DNA from: CAZUMH01 sp964621645
GTDB lineage: Bacteria; Zhuqueibacterota; QNDG01; JAGLOF01
Reading direction: 5' to 3'
Assembly (NCBI GenBank): GCA_964621645.1
Contig: CAZUMH010000058.1
Coordinates: 1 to 21,261, forward strand
Length of the DNA: 21,261 bases
A model generated the notes under the pieces. It did not search any database, was not told where the DNA came from, and saw only the letters and a program-made list of their open reading frames with translations. The number at the start of each line of letters is the position of its first letter. The stretch's first letter is position 1. Position numbers and translations under genes: made by a program. This document shows positions 16,952-21,261 of this stretch, piece by piece.

Positions 16952-17086
16952 GGTTATTCCTTTCTTTTTCTTTGTTATTTGGATGGATTTAACAGTCTGC
17001 TTTTCAATTTGATAACTCCTGTGTATACGGATAATTGAAGAGTAGGTTTTCCTTAATTCTCCTTTGACAAGCGTTTAATCATCTGA

Positions 17087-18274
17087 TCAGATTGATTCAG
17101 TTTTCGATGTCCTATTTTTCAGGGCTGTACTGAAGCCCAGGTACATGGCTCCGCCGAAAATGGTTCCATCAATGATTGTCACAATCATTTCGGGGAATGT
17201 CATGGAGAAAGAAGTACCCTTGATCAGGAGAAGATTGATCACCTGCGAGACCAGGCCTGCGGCCAGGCAGGCGCATCCCATACCGGCCAGCAGCGGCAGG
17301 GGGGAAATGCCCCATTGTCGTATAATAAAATAGAGGGCTCCAATTAAAATCATGTTCCATAAGAGAATACTCAGGATCATTCCCGGCTTCATTGTAAGGA
17401 AGGTCGCAAAATACTGATTGCCTCTGTCGAACTGAAAGAAGATGGCGATGATTATTACATGGATAATCAGACAGCCTAATGAGAAAAAAAAGACGAGAGG
17501 TAACGGATCACGGAAACGGTGTCCGAGAATAATAAGAAGAAAAGCGCTGCCTAGATAAAACAAGAAAGTATTGCAGTAAAATATAAGCGGCAGGAAAAGA
17601 ATGGATCCCAGGTAGACGGCGCGCACCAGGGGAAGCAGGAGGCTGCTGGCAAACCAAGCACCCACGAAAAAGAAGCCGATGATGAGATTGGCGCGGCTGA
17701 AATCCGGGTCGAAAAGCTGGTGGAATTCGCGAACTTTTTCCGGGGGGACGGTTGAGACGGCTGGTGGAGCGATCAGTTTCAATTGATGATAATGCCGAAA
17801 GCTCTGTATGCCCCAGACGATCTGCATGATTCCGAGGATTGCGAATCCTCCTCCGCCTCCTGCATGGGAGGTGTTGTATATGGTTATCATCATGTTCCAG
17901 ATACCCAGGACGCAGAGGGCGATGCCGTCCACAATGAGGCCGATAGGCTGGGGGGAGGCCAGGAGCCAGATGCCTTCGGCCAGGAGAAATAAACCGATGA
18001 CGGCCAGACCCGCGTTGATAGGATTCTGTCCCGCCGAGGCAAGACCAAAGGCGATGGCGATGATTCCGAAGATGATGCTGCCGATACCGCCGGACTTCAA
18101 ACGCTTGTACATCTGGGCGGTCTGGTCCGGCTCTTTCTTCTTCTCCTTATTCTCCGGAGAGGTTTGCGGCCCCGTGAGCAATTCGAGGCAGTTCCGGCAG
18201 ACTGGCGCTTTTTGATACTCAAACGTGTCACGGAAACCAATTGTCTTGCCGCACCGGGAACACTGTTTTGCCAT
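17087..18274 (-). CDS. Zinc-ribbon polytopic membrane protein of unknown function
   Basis: The start I choose is the ATG at 18274, because GGAGGT stands five bases before it. An upstream in-frame ATG at 18313 would add 13 residues and separate the zinc ribbon from the N-terminus. The 395-residue product begins with a zinc-ribbon or LIM-like knuckle, C5-x2-C8 ... C26-x2-C29 (KQCSRCGKTI, PVCRNCLELL), then a Lys/Glu-rich linker. About four hydrophobic spans follow (IIFGIIAIAFGLASAG, AGLAVIGLFLLAEGIWLLAS, LIVDGIALCVLGIWNMMITI, FAILGIMQIVWGIQSF). After a short soluble loop come about six more. No catalytic motif is visible. It is 135 bases upstream of, and co-oriented with, the S9 peptidase gene, and divergent from the C1 protease gene. 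Confidence 0.75.
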   Translation of the reverse strand: MAKQCSRCGKTIGFRDTFEYQKAPVCRNCLELLTGPQTSPENKEKKKEPDQTAQMYKRLKSGGIGSIIFGIIAIAFGLASAGQNPINAGLAVIGLFLLAEGIWLLASPQPIGLIVDGIALCVLGIWNMMITIYNTSHAGGGGGFAILGIMQIVWGIQSFRHYHQLKLIAPPAVSTVPPEKVREFHQLFDPDFSRANLIIGFFFVGAWFASSLLLPLVRAVYLGSILFLPLIFYCNTFLFYLGSAFLLIILGHRFRDPLPLVFFFSLGCLIIHVIIIAIFFQFDRGNQYFATFLTMKPGMILSILLWNMILIGALYFIIRQWGISPLPLLAGMGCACLAAGLVSQVINLLLIKGTSFSMTFPEMIVTIIDGTIFGGAMYLGFSTALKNRTSKTESI

Positions 18275-18413
18275 GGTGCACCTCCGTGGAGACAGAAACG
18301 AACTATTTTTCATGCCCTGAGAGGAATATGTAAGATAATACGAAACTATTTTAGATTACGCAAGATATTATTGAAGCGAAATTGGGAAGGCTCAGTTACC
18401 TCTTGCGTTTCTC

Positions 18414-18444
18414 TTGCATAATACTGAAATTCAATACATATATT
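18414..18444 (+). promoter_or_regulatory. Candidate promoter for the C1 protease gene
   Basis: TTGCAT (18414-18419) and TATATT (18439-18444) resemble -35 and -10 boxes, but the 19-base spacer is long. They lie in the AT-rich divergent region 27 bases before the ATG at 18471. FCB bacteria often use a different -7/-33 consensus, so this is weak evidence. The other half of the 18275-18470 gap would carry the promoter of the zinc-ribbon gene, which I cannot pinpoint. Confidence 0.25.
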
Positions 18445-18470
18445 TTACTATTTTTGACGTGGAGATCCAT

Positions 18471-20162
18471 ATGCTCAAGACATTTAAAAAAGCGGTCATG
18501 CTGTGCGCCTTGGCTTTCCTTATCACCTCCGGACCATTGTTCGGGCAGGCGGAATCCAGCCCTCCTCCTTCGTACTATGATCTCCGAAACATAGAGGGGA
18601 AAACATATGTCACTTCAGTGAAGCATCAGACCGGAGGCACGTGCTGGACTCATGGAACCATGGCCGCCATTGAGGGAAACATGCTGGTGAGCGGCATATG
18701 GCAACAGCTCGTGAGCCAGGGCATTGAGACCGGTCCGGAACCGAATCTGGCGGAATACCATCTGGACTGGTGGAACGGATTCAACTCATCCTACAATGAA
18801 GATATTTACCCTGAGTGCTTGGGGCTGCAGGTACATTACGGCGGTGATTATCGCGTCGCATCCGCTTACCTTTCCCGTGGTGAGGGAGCCGTACGGGACG
18901 TGGATGGACAGTCGTTTACGGTTGCTCCCACCCGTTTCAGTGACGGTTTTCACCGGTATTACGTGAGAGATATCGAGTGGTATACGGCTGGTGAAAAGAA
19001 TCGCACCATTAATCTGCTGAAGTCAAAAATAATGCAGCACGGCGTCATGGCGACCTGCATGTTTTATGATCCGGAATTTATTGACAGCACCTATGTGCAC
19101 TACCAGCCGGCTGCCGATGGCCGCGATCCAAACCACTCCGTTGCCATTGTCGGCTGGGATGATGAGAAGAGTACCCATGCTTTGGAGCCGGGCGCCTGGC
19201 TGGTGAAAAACAGCTGGTCTTCCGGCTGGGGGAACGAGGGATATTTCTGGATATCATATTTTGACAAGTGGGCGGGGCACCATCCGGAAATGGGTGCGGT
19301 CTCCTTCTACAATGTTGAACCAATGCAGTATGACCACATCTACTACCATGACTACCATGGCTGGAGAGATACCTTGACTCAGATTATCGAGGGGATGAAT
19401 GCCTTCACTGCCGGGAGCGAGGAAGAGGTTGAAGCGGTGAGCTTCTACACGGCCGCGGATTCCGTTTTATATATCGCCCGCGTATATCTGGATTTTTCCT
19501 GTGACAGTCTGGGGAACATGCGCTCCTCGAAGTCGGGGACAATCTTTCATTCCGGGTTCCATACAATCGACTTGGACAGTAGCGTTCGCCTCTCCCCAGG
19601 AGAATCCTTTTATGTATACCTTTCCCTTTCAGATGGAGGCCAGCCCATTGACCGGACATCCATCGTCCCCGTTCTGCTGGGAGCGACGGCCTCAGGGGAT
19701 ATGGTCTTATCAACGGCTGGCAGAGGAGAAAGTTATGTCAGGCATGGTCTGGAGTGGACGGACCTGTATGATTACTATATGCCTGAAAACAATCACTGGA
19801 AGCACACCGCAAATCTCTGTATTAAGGCTCTCACAAACGATGTAACACAGACGGGAATCACCGACAGGAGTGTAACTCTTCCTGAAACGTTTATTCTGTA
19901 CCAGAACCATCCGAATCCGTTTAATCCATCCACCACGATTTCCTATACCGTCGGGAAGAGAGAGAGAGTTATGATAAGAATTTTCTCCGAGACGGGCCGG
20001 GAGATCAGGACGCTCGTCAATCGGGTGGAAGCACCTGGAGAGAAGAGAGTGGAGTGGATGGGAAGAGACGCCAACGGAAACGAAGTGGCCTCAGGTGTCT
20101 ATATCTGCAGGATGAGTGCCGGCAATTATATCGGTATCAAGAAAATGGTTCTTATCCGATGA
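18471..20162 (+). CDS. Secreted papain-family (C1) cysteine protease with lectin-like domain and T9SS sorting tail
   Basis: The ATG at 18471 (GGAG upstream) gives 563 residues and places a signal peptide (MLKTFKKAVMLCALAFLITS, cleaved near LFGQA) at the very N-terminus; the in-frame ATG at 18414 would bury it. The catalytic domain starts without an obvious pro-peptide: YDLRNIEGKTYVTSVKHQTGGTCW has oxyanion Q52 and nucleophile C58, with H222 in NHSVAIVGWDDE and N247 in KNSWSSGWGNEGYFWISY. Next comes a beta-sandwich (about 280-450; DHIYYHDYHGW, AVSFYTAADSVLYIARVYLDF) resembling the lectin-like domain found after bacterial and archaeal C1 peptidases. The last ~85 residues are a type A T9SS sorting domain (NHPNPFNPSTT ... 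GVYICRMSAGN ... KKMVLIR). It should be exported across the outer membrane. A chagasin-type inhibitor gene converges on it. Confidence 0.93.
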   Translation: MLKTFKKAVMLCALAFLITSGPLFGQAESSPPPSYYDLRNIEGKTYVTSVKHQTGGTCWTHGTMAAIEGNMLVSGIWQQLVSQGIETGPEPNLAEYHLDWWNGFNSSYNEDIYPECLGLQVHYGGDYRVASAYLSRGEGAVRDVDGQSFTVAPTRFSDGFHRYYVRDIEWYTAGEKNRTINLLKSKIMQHGVMATCMFYDPEFIDSTYVHYQPAADGRDPNHSVAIVGWDDEKSTHALEPGAWLVKNSWSSGWGNEGYFWISYFDKWAGHHPEMGAVSFYNVEPMQYDHIYYHDYHGWRDTLTQIIEGMNAFTAGSEEEVEAVSFYTAADSVLYIARVYLDFSCDSLGNMRSSKSGTIFHSGFHTIDLDSSVRLSPGESFYVYLSLSDGGQPIDRTSIVPVLLGATASGDMVLSTAGRGESYVRHGLEWTDLYDYYMPENNHWKHTANLCIKALTNDVTQTGITDRSVTLPETFILYQNHPNPFNPSTTISYTVGKRERVMIRIFSETGREIRTLVNRVEAPGEKRVEWMGRDANGNEVASGVYICRMSAGNYIGIKKMVLIR

Positions 20163-20185
20163 GATAGTATGAGTAAGTATATAAA

Positions 20186-20204
20186 GGAGCGACCGTACTG
20201 CTCC
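20186..20204. other. Short hairpin in the convergent gap after the C1 protease
   Basis: GGAGC (20186-20190) can pair with GCTCC (20200-20204) across nine bases. No T-run follows, so it is a poor intrinsic terminator. The 55-base gap between the protease and inhibitor stop codons shows nothing better. Confidence 0.2.
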
Positions 20205-20217
20205 CCTCAGATTTGAT

Positions 20218-20634
20218 CTAACGGATTTTAAGTAGAATATTGAATTCCTCTGCCGGCGCTGTCTCCTTCTCCCAGGGGCGGTGGTAGATCAATTTCAAAC
20301 TGGTATTTCCCGCCCGCCTGGCCTCGAAAAGGAAAACGTCGGTTCCGCCGCTGCCCACGATTCCCCTGCGGACTTTTTTAGGGATGTATACATGCTCCAG
20401 GTTCTGCATCAGTGAGGTGTCCATGGTGACCACTTTCCAAAGATACCCTGTGCTCGGATTGGATTTGAGCGTAACTATCAGAGTGTCTCCCCCCGTCAGT
20501 TCCAGGCTGCCGCCGGAAAATGTCTCATCTATCCTTATGGGCCGGGGTGCTGGTTTACAAAGAGACAGCAGCAGCGCCGCTGAGCATGAAAAGAGCACGA
20601 CGAGATAGAATTTGTTGTTCCGCTTCTTCATCAT
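20218..20634 (-). CDS. Chagasin-type (I42) inhibitor of papain-family proteases, exported
   Basis: This 138-residue inhibitor has all three chagasin loops that wedge into the active site of C1 cysteine proteases: NPSTGY (59-64, loop L2), GSGG (94-97, loop L4) and RPW (119-121, loop L6), on a beta-rich framework (DTLIVTLKSNP, DVFLFEARRAGNTSLKLIY). An N-terminal export signal (KKRNNKFYLVVLFSCSAALLLSLC) has two cysteines, C17 and C26, neither in a perfect lipobox, so lipoprotein status is open. The ATG at 20634 overlaps the upstream gene's TGA as ATGA, which implies translational coupling. It converges with the T9SS-exported C1 protease at 18471-20162, the natural candidate target. A protective role against self-digestion in the envelope is inference. 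Confidence 0.92.
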   Translation of the reverse strand: MMKKRNNKFYLVVLFSCSAALLLSLCKPAPRPIRIDETFSGGSLELTGGDTLIVTLKSNPSTGYLWKVVTMDTSLMQNLEHVYIPKKVRRGIVGSGGTDVFLFEARRAGNTSLKLIYHRPWEKETAPAEEFNILLKIR

Positions 20635-21260
20635 TGTTCGGTAGAAACGATCCTCTGTTTAATATCCCGGGCAAATCGTTCGGCAGTTGTCACATCTCCG
20701 GCCAGGCAGCAGATAATATAATTTCTTACAGAAGTCACGTAAAGAAGGGTTCCTTTTCCGTCCATCAGGGAAAAATCTGCTTGCCCCTGCTTGAAATCTT
20801 TAAATTTATCACTCTGCATGAGAGCATCCCGCCCTTTACTGTACCAGCTGTCGGCTTCGGTATCGCTTTTGTAATGGAAGAGGAAGATAGAACGGTCTTT
20901 GGTTTCGAGCCGTGCCGCGGCTCCCTCATGCATGCCGAAGATGTTGTGGCTGGAGAATTCATACTGGTTGAACAGTGCCAGATTCCCTTTCAGATAGACG
21001 ATTCCGGCGTACGGCACGGCTTCTCCCAACAGGGCTGCAAGAGCGGGTTTTGATGCAGTTGTGTCGATTTTGGCAGTGACGAGCCGGGCCAAAGACATGA
21101 GGCTGGCATGGGTCTCTTCACTGGTGTCGAATCCGATCACCGTTATTACGAAGGATCCCTTCCAGACATTCAGATAGTAATCCTGCAAAGAACCCTCGTC
21201 GCCGATTTTGACTGTTGCGGGGCTGCGGCCCCGTTTGAAACTGTAGACACCATAGGCGGC
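20631..21260 (-). CDS. DUF6599-like protein, 5' partial
   Basis: The frame is open to the right edge, giving at least 209 residues: AAYGVYSFKRGRSPATVKIGDEGS precedes LQDYYLNVWKGSFVITVIGFD. The TTG at 21188 is therefore internal, and the true start lies outside. The pattern YGVYSF - IGDEG - WKGSFVITV, the SLMSLARLVTAKI segment, the internal GNLALFNQYEFSS and the C-terminal SLMDGKGTLLYVTSVRNYIICCLAG recall DUF6599, a family of unknown function; this is recognition from memory. An N-terminal signal peptide would be expected upstream. Its stop codon overlaps the start of the chagasin-type inhibitor, so the two are made together. No catalytic residues are evident. Confidence 0.75.
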   Translation of the reverse strand, partial: AAYGVYSFKRGRSPATVKIGDEGSLQDYYLNVWKGSFVITVIGFDTSEETHASLMSLARLVTAKIDTTASKPALAALLGEAVPYAGIVYLKGNLALFNQYEFSSHNIFGMHEGAAARLETKDRSIFLFHYKSDTEADSWYSKGRDALMQSDKFKDFKQGQADFSLMDGKGTLLYVTSVRNYIICCLAGDVTTAERFARDIKQRIVSTEQ

Positions 21261-21261
21261 T

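Noticed and set aside
18414..18470. Upstream ATG (18414) as the start of the C1 protease
   Set aside because: It would put 19 residues before a canonical signal peptide and overlaps the likely promoter.
1..21261. CRISPR arrays, tRNA or rRNA genes, insertion sequences, integrases, prophage genes
   Set aside because: No repeat-spacer pattern, cloverleaf, rRNA-like stretch, transposase motif or terminal inverted repeat was found on either strand.

Overview
The window carries about twelve genes, all protein-coding. I see no tRNA, rRNA, CRISPR array, insertion sequence or integrase. The best clue to the host is the papain-like protease at 18471-20162. It ends in an 'NPFNPST...GVY...KKMVLIR' type A sorting tail, a hallmark of type IX secretion in the FCB superphylum (Bacteroidota, Ignavibacteria, Calditrichota, Marinimicrobia, KSB1-like lineages). 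Lipoproteins, a DPP-IV-type S9 peptidase and a DUF6599-like protein fit a diderm from that group. By eye the base composition is close to even GC and does not change obviously across the window. The species cannot be named from the sequence.

Left block (1-9580, + strand): an envelope export operon. It holds the C-terminal part of a periplasmic adaptor (membrane fusion protein), a stand-alone RND permease of 1025 aa, a 1573-aa giant protein and a 248-aa ABC-2 type permease, closed by a strong intrinsic terminator. The giant is the main discovery. Its first ~1035 residues are a complete RND permease. These run without a break into a polytopic membrane segment and then a complete ABC ATPase, with Walker A, Q-loop, signature, Walker B and H-loop all present. 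The membrane segment also appears to be inserted inside the ATPase domain, between its first beta strand and the strand before Walker A. With the ABC-2 permease starting 7 bases downstream, the operon looks like a hybrid machine that joins a proton-driven RND pump to an ATP-driven ABC exporter in one polypeptide.

Middle block (9581-14700): a kynureninase translationally coupled to a small DUF6498-like membrane protein (+). Then comes a V4R/DUF2378-like sensor-type domain protein (-), divergent from a cysteine-rich protein with a helical/winged-helix-like N-terminus and two 4Fe-4S ferredoxin motifs (+). A lipoprotein of unknown function (+) follows. A bidirectional terminator separates the lipoprotein from the next block.

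Right block (14700-21261): a secreted DPP-IV-type S9 peptidase (-) and a zinc-ribbon polytopic membrane protein (-). Divergent from the latter is the secreted C1 (papain-family) protease with a lectin-like domain and a T9SS tail (+). Converging on the protease is a chagasin-type (I42) cysteine-protease inhibitor (-). Its start codon overlaps the stop codon of an upstream DUF6599-like gene that runs off the right edge. A papain-type protease beside an inhibitor of exactly that protease class suggests a matched protease/inhibitor pair.
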